Part shown: positions 33,362 to 48,577 of the stretch, piece by piece
Layout of the letters: every line of letters begins with the position of its first letter
How positions within the stretch are numbered: position 1 is the first letter of the stretch
Origin: Darksidea phi
Taxonomy: Eukaryota > Ascomycota > Dothideomycetes > Pleosporales > Lentitheciaceae
Assembly (NCBI GenBank): GCA_030770425.1
Contig: JASJFT010000209.1
Location: forward strand, 1 to 64,000
DNA length: 64,000 nt
Reading direction: 5' to 3'
The notes under the pieces: model-generated
The model's input: only the letters and a program-made list of their open reading frames with translations
The model's database searches: none
Told to the model about the DNA's origin: nothing
Position numbers and translations under genes: made by a program

Positions 33362-33870
33362 TATCGAGCTAAGAGCTCAGCGGCTGGCCTATATCGAGCT
33401 CGGTAGCTAGCTTAATAGTTGGCTGATATCTAGCTCAGTATTAGGCTTAGTAACTAGCTAATATCGAGCTTAGTAGCTAGCTGATATCGAGCTTAGTAGC
33501 TAGCTGATATCGAGCTTAGTAACTAGCTAATATCGAGCTTAGTAACTAGCTAATATCGAGCTTAGCAACTAGCTAATATCGAGCTTAGGATTAGGCTTAG
33601 TAACTAGCTAATATTAAGCTTAGTAGCTAGCTAATATCTAGCTCGGTAGCTAGCTTAGTAGCTAGCTAATATTAAGCTTAGTAGCTAGCCTATATTAAGC
33701 TCGGTAGCTAGCTAATATCGAGCTTAGTATCTAGCTCTATAACTAGTCTATATTAAGATTAGTATTAGACTTAGAATTAGGCTTAGTATTAGACTTAATA
33801 TTAGGCTTAATAGCTAGCTAATATTAAGCTTAGTAGCTAGCTAATATTAAGCTTAATAGCTAGCTTTATA
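33362..33870. repeat. 23-bp minisatellite at the island/RIP boundary
   Basis: About 20 copies of a unit close to CTAGCTAATATCGAGCTTAGTAG, some shortened or with inserted TAGGATTAGGCT variants. Left-hand copies keep GATATCGAGCT; right-hand copies read AATATTAAGCT, so the CG of the unit is progressively replaced by TA. The array passes directly into fully A/T sequence. Confidence 0.88.
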
Positions 33871-34351
33871 TAATTCTTATATAATCCTTTAAATTCCTTT
33901 CTACGAGTAAATATAGGCTTTTTTATTTATCTTCTTATCGATAAAATAAGCTCTACTATTTACTAAAGTAGAAGAGTTTAGCTATATAAGCTAGAATAAT
34001 ATCTATTCTTATAAAGTATATACTAATATACTTAATTTTAGCTTCTAATATAGAGTTTTATTCTAGTAAATAGATAGTATCTATTTTAAACTTAAAGAAT
34101 CTTATAGTAAGTATAGTATAGTAATTAACTTAGCTAGATACTATATACTATACTTTAATTAATTAGCTTATCTTTTATTATATAGTACTATCTAAGATTA
34201 ATAATCTAAAAATCGAATATTCTAGTCTAGTATTCTATATTATCTATAATATCTCTTTAACTAGAACTAAGATCTTTAAAAGCTATTAGTATAATTTACT
34301 TAAGAATTTAATTATTATAACTAGATTTCTCTTCTTTAAGAGCTTAGACTA
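33871..34351. other. RIP-saturated sequence, unclassified
   Basis: A/T-dominated, no ORF. It serves as the insertion target of the copia element that follows (target duplication GACTA at 34347-34351). Confidence 0.6.
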
Positions 34352-34602
34352 TATAAGTAATCGAATATTATATATTATATAACTATTCTATTTATATAAT
34401 AATTTATACTAATTTACTATAACTATATATTAAACTTATAGTAATTATATAATAGTAATTTATAGTAACTATACTATAACTTATAGTATAATTATACTAG
34501 TTATCTAATCTAATATAACTAATATATATAGCCCTCTACTTATACTCTAGCTAGATAATTAAATAATTTAATATATTTATTCTTTACTTTTATCTACTTA
34601 TA
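34352..34602 (+). repeat. 5' LTR of copia A
   Basis: 251 bp. Begins TATAAGTAATCG and ends ATCTACTTATA. It carries about 27 bp (around 34500) absent from the 3' LTR. Confidence 0.8.
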
Positions 34603-37600
34603 ATTATAAGTCTAGTCTAATCTATCTATATTATATAATCTATTTTATTCTTCTTTATATAATAAGATAATAATCTTATTACCTACTATATCTAAAGCTA
34701 GTTTAGCTACTATTCTCTAAGATCTACTTAATTAGAATCTATAGATCTATATTATATAGAGACTAGTTAAGATAGCTAATATATAGAACTATATTAATTC
34801 TAAAGCTAAAGCTTCTATAAAGCTAAATAAGCTAAAATATTCTATTAATTCTATACTATCTATTAATAAGAATAGGTTACTAGTAATTAAATCTAGCTTA
34901 ATAGCTCTTACTTAGTATAATAAGGACCTAAGTATCTACTATATAAAATTAAAAGAATATTATAGAACTAAGGATAAGCTTAACTAAATTAAAGTTTATA
35001 TAGCTAATATACTAGTTAAAGATCTTATCTATTAAATTAAGAATTAGAAATTATTATATAATTAGCTTAAGACTTTAAAATAGCTATTTACCTTATTATT
35101 AGCTAATTAAGAATATAAGGTTTAGAAGATATATAACTTAGCTAAAATACTATATATATATAAAGAGAATCTTAAAGAATAGAGTATAATCTTTTTAATA
35201 GTCTATAATTAAGCTACGTAGCTTAATCTATTAGAGATATTAGAATATTAGCTATATAAGAATCTAATATAAGCTATTAAATAGATTAATTTAGACTATA
35301 TAGCTATTATAACTATTATAGTATTTAATATAAAAGCTAGCTTAAATAGTTTAATTAATCCTATACTATTTAATCTACTAGCTAGTTATCTACGTTATTA
35401 CCAAATAATATAAATAATAAAGCTAAATATTAATAATAGTATATTTATAATTATACTAAATTAAAAATAATCTTTATATAATAAGAAGAGATTATAAAAT
35501 AATAAGTTATTAAAGCTATTAAAGCTATATCTATATAGAGATCTATACTACTAGGAATAATACTAGTATATTAATATCTTACTATATAAGAGAGGATTTA
35601 TAGAGAACTTTAAAAAGGTTAAAAAAATAGCTAAATTTAAAGCTAAGAATAAGAAGGATATTTTAACTAAAATATAAGAAAAGAATTAATACTTTAAACG
35701 ATAAAAGTAGACTAGCTAAAATAATAATATAGCTAATATAATAGAAATTAATATAGATAATAATTTACTATAGTATAAATATAAAGTCTATAATATATTT
35801 TATAAACGAGCTATTCTTATAAATGAGTTATCTATCTTATAAACTTTTTATATCTAAAAAGCTATATAGTTTAATAATATACTAGAAATCTATCGATATA
35901 ATAGCTATTCTAAATTAAGTAATATCTATAGTAACCTTCTTATATATTTATAAGTTATATCTAGATTCTCTATAATATATATAGTACGCTAAAGCCTATT
36001 AGCTTATATCTAATTACCTAGTAACTTAATATCTTTTATTCTCTTACTACTACTTAATAATCTTTTAAATAATAATAGCCTTCCTCTTTATCTTAATTAG
36101 GACGTCCTACTTCTAAATCCTTTTCTTTTTATACTTTCTATATATTATAGTAGTCTTAATTATCTTCTCTAAACTCGTAATTTATTTATATATAAATATA
36201 GCTTTATAAGTTAATATCTTAGTATCTTTACTTAGCTAATTAATAATTAAAATAATAAAAGTAGATAATAAGCTCTTATACCTATATACGCGCTTATAAA
36301 TTAACGTTAATTAAGCCTTTACTTTATATACGTTACTTAGTATTCTAGTCTTCTATATAGTCTCTAGTAGAGCTATTAGTAATAGCGTTATTAGCTTAAT
36401 ATTAAGCTTTAAGATTATTACTTTTAAATTATATAAAACTAGACTAGTACCTTAAAAGCTTATATAGATATTCTTCTCTATAATAATCTTATTATAGACT
36501 ATATAGAAGATAGATAGAAATTTAAACTTTATAATATAGTAGATATAATTATAAATTAGGCTATTAATTTAGTTCTTATATATATACTTTAACGACGAGA
36601 AATAGTCTATATTAAACGACTATAGGAGGTATAACGAATAAGCTAATATATAGAGAGTATAGATATTATTCTTCTTATAAAGATTCTAGAATTTATTTAA
36701 GATATAACTACTATAGCTATTAAGAATTAATAACTAGTATACGTCTACTCTACGATCTATTATATATCTAATAAAGTACTTTAGCTAGATAACTCCTAGA
36801 TTATTATTTATCTAGTTATTCTTACTAATAATAATAGTCTAATCGTTTAGTATATTACTCTCGTACTAGATAAAGAGGTAGTACTTACTAGTAAAGATAA
36901 TAAAGGGTAGAATAGTCTACCTATTAGTATTAATTTCTTATATTATAGTAATCTACTCGTAATTATCTAGCTAAATAGCTTTAGTCTACCTATATCTCTC
37001 TAAACTAGTAACGACTAGTTATAGTATTATCTTATCTATTAAGAAGCTAGCTTAATTAAAGTTATAAATATTCTTATTATAAATACCCTACTTAGCTTTA
37101 ATATATACTATACGCTTAAATTAGAATTAAATAATATTATAATTCTTATAAAAAGCTTATTATTAATTATAGAATCGATTAAATTATATTTTAATATTAT
37201 TAGTTTACTAGATAAAGTTTCTAGACTAGTAGATATCTACCTACTTAGTACTATATATAGTAAGTAGTCTATTTACTATATCTTATATAGCCTTTAATAT
37301 AGAAGTAAATTCTTATAAATCTAGATTAAGTATATAGCTAATAATTATCTTTTCCTCTAGCTTAGAAAGCTTTCTTAAGTTAGACTAATAATTACGTTAC
37401 GTAGCGATTCTAATACGTTATTTATATAGTATTAATTAGAGAATATTAAAAGTTTATATAGTCTCTTATTCGCTCTAAATCTAATTTATATTAATAGCTA
37501 AGATAGTTAGAAAGATATTTACTTTATTATAGAGTAATCGAATAGTAGTTAGTTAAGCTATAAGAGTTAATAGGTAATATATTATAAAAAATTTATAAGA

Positions 37601-38394
37601 TAGATAGCTCGCTTATAAGAATAGCTTATTTATAAAATATATTACTCTATTCTTAATAGTATATAATATCTTAATAGCTAATAATATCTACCTACTTCTC
37701 TATTCCTAGATATTAGATCTAGGTATAGATATTTATATTTATAATAACTTTACTAAGTTCTAATAGAAAGTCTTAGCTTTATTTAATAATATCGTTCTAG
37801 TTAAAGACTTAAAGATAGTTATTTAGACCTAGGAAAATATATATATATTCCTATTAATATTATAAAGTCTAAAAGAGACGATACTTAAATAAATAGCCCT
37901 AATTTCTAGCTTTTTTACTAGTCTAGTATCGTTATTATAACTATTCTTATTAAACGTCTATTTCGACTTAGAAAGGAATATTCTATATTAATTAAAATCT
38001 TAATCTTAGAATATCGCGAAGCTTACTAGGATTAGAGAATACTAACTTATAATTTATTATATTAAGCCTTTATAACCTACTTAGTATATAGTATTTATTA
38101 TTAATTAATATTAGTTATAGATCTTAGCTTTACTACTTTAATCTAGATTATTAAATAAGCTATAACTTTATCTACTTATAGGTTATTCGAATAGTAATAT
38201 AATCGATTAGTTAGCTAGTAATATTTTAGGCCTTTATATAGATAATAATATAATAACTTCTAAGATAATTTACTATAAGGAATATTTATAGAATAAAGCT
38301 TATTAGATTATCTCTTATTAATTTAGCTATAAACTAGGTACTAGTTAATTATTTAAAATTATAGCTATCGATCTAATTAAGCTTAATATACTAG

Positions 38395-40146
38395 TCTATA
38401 ATAAATATTAATATATATTTTATATATTCGATCTATTCTTAAAACTATATATAATCTATATAATAGCTAAGTATAATAAGTCTACTCTTTAGGTAATACT
38501 TAGGTAGCTAGATAAAGCTATTAAATAAGAATTTAATATAATTATTACCTTTCTAATAGTTAATAATAAGTAAGATTATAATCTATTAGATAATTTAACT
38601 TAAGTCTACTATCTATAAAAAGGAATTAAACTATAGTTATAAGCGCTATATATTATTAAGTAGAACGACTTAGCTAAATATTTAGATAGAAGTCTAATTA
38701 AGAGAAGTTATTTAATAAGAATTATAATAAATCTTTTACTAACTCTTAGTCCTAAGATCTATAAAATAGTAGTCTATTTACTTAATTAAATACCTATATA
38801 ATTACTAAACTAGAAGATACTATTTAAAATTATTTATTAAAAAAAGTCGTTACTAATTTATCTATATATTTATAGCTATAGAGCCTATATATTATATAAA
38901 TAAATACTTAAAGGTAATAAGCTTAGCCTATAAGTACTAGTAGAATATCTAGTTAGTTATAATTTATTAAATATTTATAAAATCTAGATACTAAAGATAA
39001 GAGGTAAAGCTTATAGTAGAAAGATAATTCGTATAAGAGATATTATATTTTAAGAGAATCTATTTTATTAATTTTAAGATAATTTAGATTCTCTTTTTTA
39101 AGACTTTAAGCTAGAATAATTTATTTATAAATACTACTTATCTATATTAAATAGTAAAGATACCTTCTTAGAAGTCTTATTAAAAGATAAATATATTACT
39201 TTTATAAAAACTATAGAACCTACTACTTAGATTATTACTTAAGCTACTACTTAGAAATTTATAATAAATTAGCTCTTTATACTAAATCTATTAATCTTAG
39301 AGATAAATTTATTTAAACTACTATTATAGTTATTAAATTAACCTTTAAAGTATAAGTATAGAACTAAGCCTAATTCGAATTATATAAAGTATTAAGAACT
39401 AATAGATATTAATTTCTATTAATATTATATTCTATTTAAAGAATTAATTAGAGTAATAAAAAAGAAGTTTATATAAAAGAACTTTAGCTTCTTTATTAAT
39501 ACTTATTAGTTAGTTTATATAACTATCTTAGTAATAATACTAAAAATATAATTTAAATTTATAGAGCTACTAGTAGAACTAAAATACTATAAAAATATAA
39601 TAAAATTACTATCTCTTTATAAGAAAGGCTTCTTATAAACTATATAATAAGAACTAGTAATAATTAAATATAAAGAAATCTATAAGTAGATAATCTAGAA
39701 TTAATATAATACTTAATATACTTAATATAATAGGATTCTTTTATTAATATAGATATATAAATATAAACTTAATAATTAAGACTATTTATTAAAATATAAG
39801 ACTCGAATCTACGTATATAGTAATCTATAAATAATAGTAAAAGATACCTACGTAGCTATATTAGCTATTTAAATATTTTAAGTTCTAATAGCTATTACTA
39901 TCTACTTTAATATAGAAATTTATTAATATAATACTATTAATATATTTACTAATATTAAGCTATTAATACTAGTCTATTACTATTAGTTAGAAGGATTTTC
40001 TAATTCTAATTATCTATAGAAATTATATTAAGTACTCTATAGTTTAAAGATATTCTTATTACTTTAGTATAAAGAGCTTACTAAGATACTTATAAAACTA
40101 AATCTTATATCTATTAAGGATACTTTCTACTTATAGAAAAATAAGA
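38395..40146 (+). pseudogene. Copia A pol remnant: integrase and RT part 1
   Basis: Translation through stops gives integrase fragments AKYNKSTL, DKAIK, NDLAKYLDRSLIKRSYLIR (family: QNGLAERSGRSLIERSR) and PKIYKIVVYLLN. Further on is the RT approach: YKYKLNNQDYLLKYKTRIYV (family: KYKARLVVRGD), then IYFNIEIYQYNTINIFTN (family: NMEIHQYDAINAFTN). The RT is cut off at 40146 by the gypsy insertion. Confidence 0.8.
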
Positions 40147-40609
40147 TATTACGAACTAAATATATACTATAGAATAATAATAGAAAGAGCTACCCGAGAT
40201 TAAACCTATTACTAGCTCTAATACGGAATACGACAATTATAACTATAGTATAAATAATAATTAGTATAGACGGCTTTATTAGGAAGTTATATAATAGATC
40301 TATATCTTAGTAAAAATAGATCTAAGGGTTATATAATAGCTTAGTAGATCTATTAGAATAGAGCTACGGAGCTATAGCTTAGTAGATCTATAGATATAGA
40401 GCTATAGATTTAAGGAAACTAAATTAATATATAATAACTACGAATCTCCTAGATAATCTTTCTTCTTATAGTTAATTCGAATCTAGATTAATCCTTACCT
40501 ATTAACGTAATTAAACTATTACTCTTTATTTCTTACTTCTTCTTTCCTATCTTAAGTATAAACCCTAAACGAGGCTAAATAACCTATTAGGCCTAGACCC
40601 CGTCTAATA
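40147..40609 (+). repeat. 5' LTR of gypsy G2 (463 bp)
   Basis: Same length as 46726-47188. Differences between the two LTRs look like transitions mostly of RIP type. Confidence 0.9.
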
Positions 40610-40639
40610 TCTTAACTATCTAGTAGATAGGAATAGCTA

Positions 40640-43600
40640 ACTACGATAGTAGGAGAAGGAATCTAATAAAGTAGAGTAGCCTAGCCGCTAACTTAGGTTA
40701 AATCCTTTAAAATAGAAAGCTATTAGGAATTTAGTTCCCTAAAAGGTAGTATAACTACGGAAAACTTTAAAAGGGTTATTAAGAACTAATATATATTTAA
40801 AAAAAGAGAAGATATATTAGAAGCTTAGCTTATAAAGTTAACTATCTAACTTTAGAGATATATAAGTAAACTATTAAAGCTTAGAGAACTAAAGAAGTTT
40901 AATAGAATAAGATTAAAACTTAGAGGATTTCTAGCTAATATAGTAATTTACCTTAACCTTAATAGAATAAAACTATCTACTAAAAGTAATAAAGTATCGT
41001 TCGTAATAGCTTAATTTATAAGGAAAGCTATTACTTAGTTTAAAATATATCTAAATAAATAACTATAACTACTAGAGACTTAATAGAGTAATAAGATAAA
41101 GATTATTTTCTTAAGTTATAAGTACTTTAAGAATAAATTACGTATTACCTTTAAAGATATTAATTTAAAAAGATTAGTAGAATAAAAAATTATATATCTT
41201 AAATAGATAAAATCTACTATAACCTATATATTTAAGTTTAAATAACTTACTATAAAGATTTAATAGGAAGAGATAGCTCTTATATTATAATACTATAAAG
41301 GACTAAAAGACTATATCTATTATAAAATAATTCGGATAGAACGACCCTAAACTATAAAAGGACTAATTAAATAAGCTATTAAAATTAATAATAACCCCTA
41401 TCTTTAGAACCTAGAAAGAAAGGGGAAGGTCGAATTCTATAAAAAGAAGAAGGAAGAAAAATACTATAAACTAGAGATAATAGTCCTAGAAGCTAGTTTA
41501 GAACCTAAAAAAGGAAAATAGAACTCTAAAAAATAAGAGCTCTATAAAAAATAAGTATACTTTAAATATAAGAAATAAGAATATCTAGTAAGAGACTATA
41601 AATTAAGTCTAAAAAAAGAGAAACCCTAATACGCCTAGTAGGGTAAGAGGGATAGAGTAGCTACGATATAAGAATATAATACTATATATTAAACGACTTA
41701 TATATATAACTAGTATAAGATATACTATAAAGCTAAGTTAAATACTAGCTATTAGCTATAAAAATAGTAGATAGCTATAACTTAGGAGTCTTAGAAAAGA
41801 GTTTCGTTCTTACTAGAAGTATAAAAAGAAGTATCTAAGAAAGACTTATCTATAAAAAAGAAAGATTTTAATAATACCCTAGATATACTATTATAAATAA
41901 TTAATAATAATAATAAGTTTTTAGAACTAGAAGATAAAAATCTAGTTATAATATATAAGAATACTAGATACTTATAGATAATTCGACTATCTAAAGAAAA
42001 AATAGGACTAGTACTAGAACTTAATATAACTTATACTCGAGTCTTATAGTTTATAGAGAAAACTATAACGACTATAATAATATAAGAAATCTACGAGGAA
42101 TAGACTAGATCTTATCTAATATATTAACTATTTAAAGACTTTAAATAATAGGTTAAATAGAACTTTATTATTATAGATCTTATACCTAATTAAGAAACTT
42201 AGAAAGAAATATAGTATATTATAAAAATAGTTAATAAAGAATAACTATAGTATATAGTAATCGAATAATAGATTTCTATATAAACGACTTCTATAAAATA
42301 TAATAATTAGAGATATAAGATTAATTTAGAAGATAATCTATAATATAAAATAAAATATCTAATATACTTTAAAATTATATAGATCTTATATATATAAAGA
42401 GAATATAAACTCTATAAAAGAGTAAAGTAAAAAAATAACTACTACTTAGTAAAGGATTATAATAAAAGGATTACCTAAATAATTATACTAGAAGTAGTAT
42501 ATAGATAGTAACGATTTAAAAATTAATAATAAAAAGAATATATATAAATTATACTAGGACTACTTTTACCTTTAAACTATATTTTAGGAAGACTATAGTA
42601 CGAATATCTAGAGAATAAATATCTAAAGTATATCTAGACTAAGATTAATATAAAATACTAGTCTAAGAAGATAAGAATTTAAGAAACTAGAAGATAGAAC
42701 TATATCTATTTTTAAGGAATCTATTAAGGAAAAATAATTACTATTTTAATTAATAGTAGAGCTATATAAAACTTTATTAGTAAAGACTTCGTCTAATAAA
42801 GAAAGATTCCTTAATAAAAGAAATAATACCCTAGTATTATATATACTATTAAAGAAGAATCCTTTAATAAGTCTACGACGTATAAAATTAGAGGTAAGCT
42901 TAGCCTATATAACTAGAAAAAGGAAAATAAAATACTCGATATTATAGAGATATTAGAAGACTAAGATATAATCTTAGGAATATTATAGCTATAAGAAGCT
43001 AATCTATATATCTAATAGTTAAATTAATAAGTAATATTTTTATAAGAAAAGATTAATATAACTAAAGAAGATTATAGTATCCTAGAATATTATAAGAAAT
43101 AGAAAGAATTATTTAAAGAACTAAAAGAAAGTTTACTTTAATACTAGTCCTAGAATTATATAATCCTACTATAGAAAGAAAAAATATCTAGATTCGAACT
43201 AATCTATAAGTTAATAGAAAATAAGAAAGTTATTATAGTAAAATATCTTAAGGAAAACCTTATAAAAAGGTATATCTAATATTCGAATTTATTTATAGAA
43301 TACCTAGTTCTCTTTATATCTAAGAAGAGTACTATAGAACTATAACTATATATTAATTATCGAATATTTAATAATATTATAATTAAGAACTAATACCTCT
43401 TATCTCTAATATTAGAAATATAAAACTAACTAAGAAAAGCTAAATAGTTTATACGACTAGATATCCGAAATATATATTACTAGATTAGAATTAAGAAAGA
43501 TAAAGAATAGAAAATAGCTTTTCGAACTAAGAAAGAACTATATAAGTACTAAGTAATACCCTTTAAACTTATTAACGTACCTACGATATTCTAGAAATAG

Positions 43601-46010
43601 ATTAATAATATCTTACGAAACTATCTTAACTAGTTTATAATAGTATATCTTAATAATATTCTAATTTATTCCGAAATAGAAAAGAAATATAAAGAATATA
43701 TAAAGAAGGTCTTATAAATACTTAAGAAAGTATAATTATATCTTTATTTATAAAAATATAAATTCTATATATAAAAAATAGAGTTTCTAGGATTTATTAT
43801 TAGACTAGAAGAAATTAAAGTAGATCTAAAATAAATCGAGAAAATTAAAGAATAGCCTATACCTAGGAATCTTAAGGAACTATAATTATTTCTAGAATTC
43901 TATAACTTTTATCGAAAATTAATACTATAATAGAGTATAACGACGGTACCTCTTATATAGCTTACTAGAAAGAACTAGCCTTTTAAATAGAAGAAAGAAT
44001 ACTAATAAGCCTTTAAGAAGATTAAAGAATAGTTTACTAAGAAATCTATAATTAAGATATATAATTCTAAAGAACTATTAATTATTAAGACGAATATATT
44101 AGACTATATAATAGGAGTAGTATTACTATAAAAAGATAATAAAAATAATCTAAGATTAGTATACTACTTCTTATAGAAGATATTATTAGTTAAACTTAAC
44201 TATAATATTTATAATAAGGAGTTATTAGTAATTATTAAAGTTTTAAAGGAATAGAGATCTAATCTATAAAGATCTAAATACTCTATTATAATCTATATAG
44301 ACTATAAGAATCTAATAAAATTCTTAATAAATAAATCCCTAATTAGAAGATAAATATAATAGATATAAATCCTTATAATCTATAATATTAGAATTATATA
44401 TACTAAAGAATTAGAAAATAAACGAGTAGATATACTTAGTAAAAGACCCGACTACTAAGAAATAGAGAAGCCTAGTATAGTAATTCTTAAACTATAGCTA
44501 GATAAAACGATTACTTATAATCGCCTAAAATTAATAGAAATATAAGAAATAATACTTAAATTAAAAGGGAATAAATAGACCTAATAGATTTATATAGCTA
44601 CTATAGAAGTAACAGATAAATAAAACAAAATTTAAGAAGTAATCTAAGAAAAAGATAGAATTATTTATATATTCTAAAAAGTCTATATATCTAAAATAAT
44701 ATAGAAAGAATTTATTAGATAATACTATAAGGTACTAGTATATAGATACTAAGGAGTAGAAAAAACTCTTAAATAACTAATAAGAATATACTATTTTCTA
44801 TATATAAGATAGCTAGTTATCTAGATATTTTTAAAATATATAGATTATTACTATAATAAGTATACTAAATATATACCCTATAGAATACTATAACTAATAA
44901 AAAATATAGAAGGATTATAGAAGATTATTACTATAGACTTTATTACGTAGTTACTACGTTCTAAGGAACTAATAATAGAAGTATTCTACGATACTATATT
45001 AATAGTAGTAGATAAGTTTATAAAGTATATTTACTTTATTCTATATATAGATAAAGAAAATATAGTAAAATAACTTATCTATATCTTATTAAGATACGTA
45101 TTTAGTAAATATAGAATACTAGATAAAATTATCTTAGATAGAGATATTAAATTTATAGTAAAGTTTTAGTAAACTCTTATAGCTAAACTAGAAATTAAGT
45201 ATAGTATATTAACTATATACTATCTATAGATAGATAGACTAATAGAATAAATAAATTAAATAGTAGAATAATATCTTAGATATTATCTAAACTATTACTA
45301 GAATAATTAGATTATATTTTTATCTATAGTATAATTTATATATAATAGTTTATAATATAATATAATAAAAATAATACCTTTCTTTATAAATTATAGAATC
45401 GAACTAGAAATATATAAAGAACCTAGATAACTTTAATCTTATAACTAGAATAGAGAAGAAATAGTAAAAATTATTCTACGAATATATTAATAGCTTAAAG
45501 AAGATATAGAATTCCTTTAAAATAGAATAAGTAAGTACTATAATAAAAAGTAAAAGGAAGTACCTATTTTTAAAGAGGAAGAAAAGATATAATTACTATA
45601 AAAAAATATTAAAAGTAAGTAATCTAATAGTAAACTAGACTATACTAAGATTAAATCCTATAAGATTAAGAAATAAGTCTTATCTATAAACTATCGACTA
45701 AGACTACCTCTATAAATAAAAATCTATCTTATATTCTATATTAGCTTACTAAAAAAAGTATTATAGAATACTAAACTAGTAGTATATAAAGTAGATATAT
45801 ATAAAGAAGATAACGAAGAATAGAAAGTAGAAGAAATTCTAGATAATAATATTAGAAATAGAAAAAACTACTATCTAATTAAATAGTAAGGAATAGATAA
45901 AAAAGAAAATCTATAGAAATAAATTTAAAAGCTTAAAGATAATCTTAATTATCTTAAAAAGTTTACGGAGTACTAAAACTATAATTCTAAAGAAAATTTA
46001 GAAATAAGGT
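40640..46010 (+). pseudogene. gag-pol remnant of gypsy G2
   Basis: Parallel to the G1 remnant. The RT strand reads VYLNNILIYS near 43645-43675, with both catalytic Asp codons reading Asn (two G-to-A changes). The RNase H-proximal block EIEFLGFII is at about 43785. Integrase VVVDKFIKYIYFI is near 45005-45045. A chromodomain-like segment VEEILDNNIRNRKNYYLI lies near 45825-45890. Heavily interrupted by TAA/TAG. Confidence 0.85.
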
Positions 46011-46725
46011 AAGTTTATCTTATAATAAGTTAAGAAGATTAATATTATCTATAATATAGTAAGAGATATTTAATAAATTAAGAGAAGTAATATTATTTAT
46101 AATATTATAAGTAATATCTAGAGTAGTTAAAGAGGTCTTTAGATTCTTCTATTACCCTAGCTACCGAAGCTCTATCTCCTCTTTATCTAGCTTAGCTTCT
46201 AGTACCTAAAATTATACTATTAACTTCTTATAAAGGACTACCCTTTACTTCTCTAAATAATATACTTATATCCGAATCTCTACTAGCTTATTAAAAAGCT
46301 CGTTCTAAGTCTTTTAAGTCTCCTCTAGCTATTATTAAAGTTTCTCTTTTATATAGTTGATAGATCTTACTAATAATAATAAGCCCTAATATATAAGTTT
46401 TACTACTTAATATAGACGAACCTTTTAATAATAAAATACTAGATATATAATAAGAATCTTATATATTAGTATAAATATATACCTTATAATATCTACTATC
46501 TTTAGATAAAATAATATATAGTATTTTTAACTATAAATAATAATTATAAGAAAATATTTTAAAATTATAATAAAGAATTTTATTAATAAGAGTAATACGT
46601 TCTTAAGTTTTATATAATATTATAATAGATAATAATAGTCTCTTAAGATAGGGTCTTAATACTAATATAATCGAATACTAGAATCGAAATAACCTCTAAG
46701 CTAAAGGTTTAGAAAGAGGAGATAA

Positions 46726-47188
46726 TATTACGAACTAAATATATACTATAAAATAATAGTAGAAAAAGCTACCCGAGATTAAACCTATTACTAACTTTAA
46801 TATAGAATACGACGATTATAACTATAATATAAATAATAATTAGTATAGATAGCTTTACTAGGAAGTTATATAATAAATCTATATCTTAGTAAAGATAGAT
46901 TTAAGAGTTACGTAATAGCTTAGTAAATCTATTAGAATAGAGCTATAGAGTTATAGCTTAGTAGATCTATAGATATAAAGCTATAGATCTAAGAAAACTA
47001 AATTAATATATAATAACTATAAATCTTCTAAATAGTCTTTCTTCTTATAGTTAATTCGAATCTAGATTAATTCTTACCTATTAATATAATTAAACTATTA
47101 TCTTTTATTCCTTACTTCTTCTTTCCTATCTTAAGTATAAACTCTAAACGAGGCTAAATAACCTATCGGGCCCGGACCCCGTCTAATA
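46726..47188 (+). repeat. 3' LTR of gypsy G2 (463 bp)
   Basis: Begins TATTACGAACTAAA after the purine tract and ends GTCTAATA, then the target duplication TAAAA. Confidence 0.9.
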
Positions 47189-48577
47189 TAAAAAGCTATT
47201 AGTCTTCTTCTTTATTAATAATATTATTATTCTTAGTATACTAGTATATATAACTATTCTATATAAATTTAAGTATAAGCTATTATAATAATATAAGATT
47301 AAATCTCTAAAAGATTTATAGACGTTCTATAGTATTTAAATTATTAAAGATTATAATAATAGCTTAATCTAGTTATTATAGAGCTTATATATTAAGAAGT
47401 TTACTTAGAAGTATTTTTTACTAAAGCTCTATTTAAAGTTATCTACTATATTATTACTACTTAAGAAATTAATACCTTTAAAGAATAAAATAATAGATTT
47501 AGTTAAATAATAATATATATAGCTAGTTAGATCTATTAGTTATATAGTAGAAGCTATCTATCTAGATATCTTAAAAGCTTACTTAAAGCTAGTTAAGTTC
47601 TTTATAAATCCTTTATAATAGTATCTAAACGTTACTTATTAAATAATTATCTATCTACTAGATATAAAGAATTAAGTAATAGACTATAATATATTAATAT
47701 CTATTAAATCTATTTATATTACTAATAAATTAATATTTAAACCTATATCTAATTTTTATAAAGTAATAGATACCTTCTTTACTAATTTTAAGACTATATA
47801 GAAGAGCTTATAAGGCTATATATTCTTTTTATTTAGTAGATCTATTAATTAAAAGACTATCCTATAGTAATATATTATAAAATTAACGACTAAGATAGAA
47901 CTAATAGCTATCTTATTAACTAGTATTAAGCTAATTTAGTAGTAGAGAGTATTTAAATATATTAAATTTAAATTAAATTATAAACGATTAATATACTATA
48001 AGAATTAGTAAATAATTTAACTACTTATCTTCTCTACCCTAAGGCTTAAGACTATAGTATAGTATATTAATATCTATTACTACTAGCTTTAATAGAATAT
48101 ACTATTAGATAATATTAATATCTTATATATATTATTAAATAGCTAGCTAGTTAATAGCCTTACGAAATTACTATCTAGATAGAAATATAAGAACTAGGTA
48201 TTACTTCTAAACTTTAAGAATTTTCCTATTAAATAAACTACTTAGCTAACTATATAGACTACTTAGCTAATTATATAAATTATTTAGCTAATAAACTAGT
48301 ATATTAATACTATATTAATATACTATATAAAGTAAATTAAGAATCTTATATCTCTAAAGATATTTAATTATATAAGAAATCTATCTATACTATAATAGTA
48401 GAGGTTATCTATCTAGTACTATACTAATATAGAGACTAGCTCTTAATCTATAATATAACTCCTTATATTTATAAGAAAAGAGGGATTTATTAACTAATAA
48501 TAAGCTTTAAAAATTAATCTTTAAAACTAATAAAATAAACTTTAGTCTTAAATCTATATTTAAATCTAAGGGGGATA
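47189..48577 (+). pseudogene. Copia A pol remnant: RT part 2 and RNase H region
   Basis: Resumes with KKLLVFFFINNIII, the copia RT catalytic strand with both Asp read as Asn. The rest is RIP-broken. The 1.4-kb length fits the remaining RT and RNase H up to the purine tract at 48569-48575. Confidence 0.7.

Larger units (their letters stand above)
40147..47188 (+). mobile_element. Ty3/gypsy chromovirus, full length, nested (copy G2)
   Basis: LTRs 40147-40609 and 46726-47188, both 463 bp, begin TATTACGAACTAAA and end GTCTAATA. The target duplication is TAAGA (40142-40146) against TAAAA (47189-47193), differing by one G-to-A change. A purine tract AGAAAGAGGAGATAA precedes the 3' LTR. Same family as G1 at 1785-8693, with the same gag-pol layout. 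It was inserted inside the RT gene of copia A, so it is younger than that element. Slightly less RIP-mutated than G1 (LTRs keep CCCGAGATTAAACC and GGGCCCGGACCCCGTC). Confidence 0.93.

Noticed and set aside
33362..33870. CRISPR-like array
   Set aside because: Units are contiguous direct repeats without unique spacers, in a fungal genome; it is a minisatellite.
15433..33870. tRNA or rRNA genes in the island
   Set aside because: No cloverleaf-forming A/B-box pairs or conserved rRNA segments were noticed on reading.
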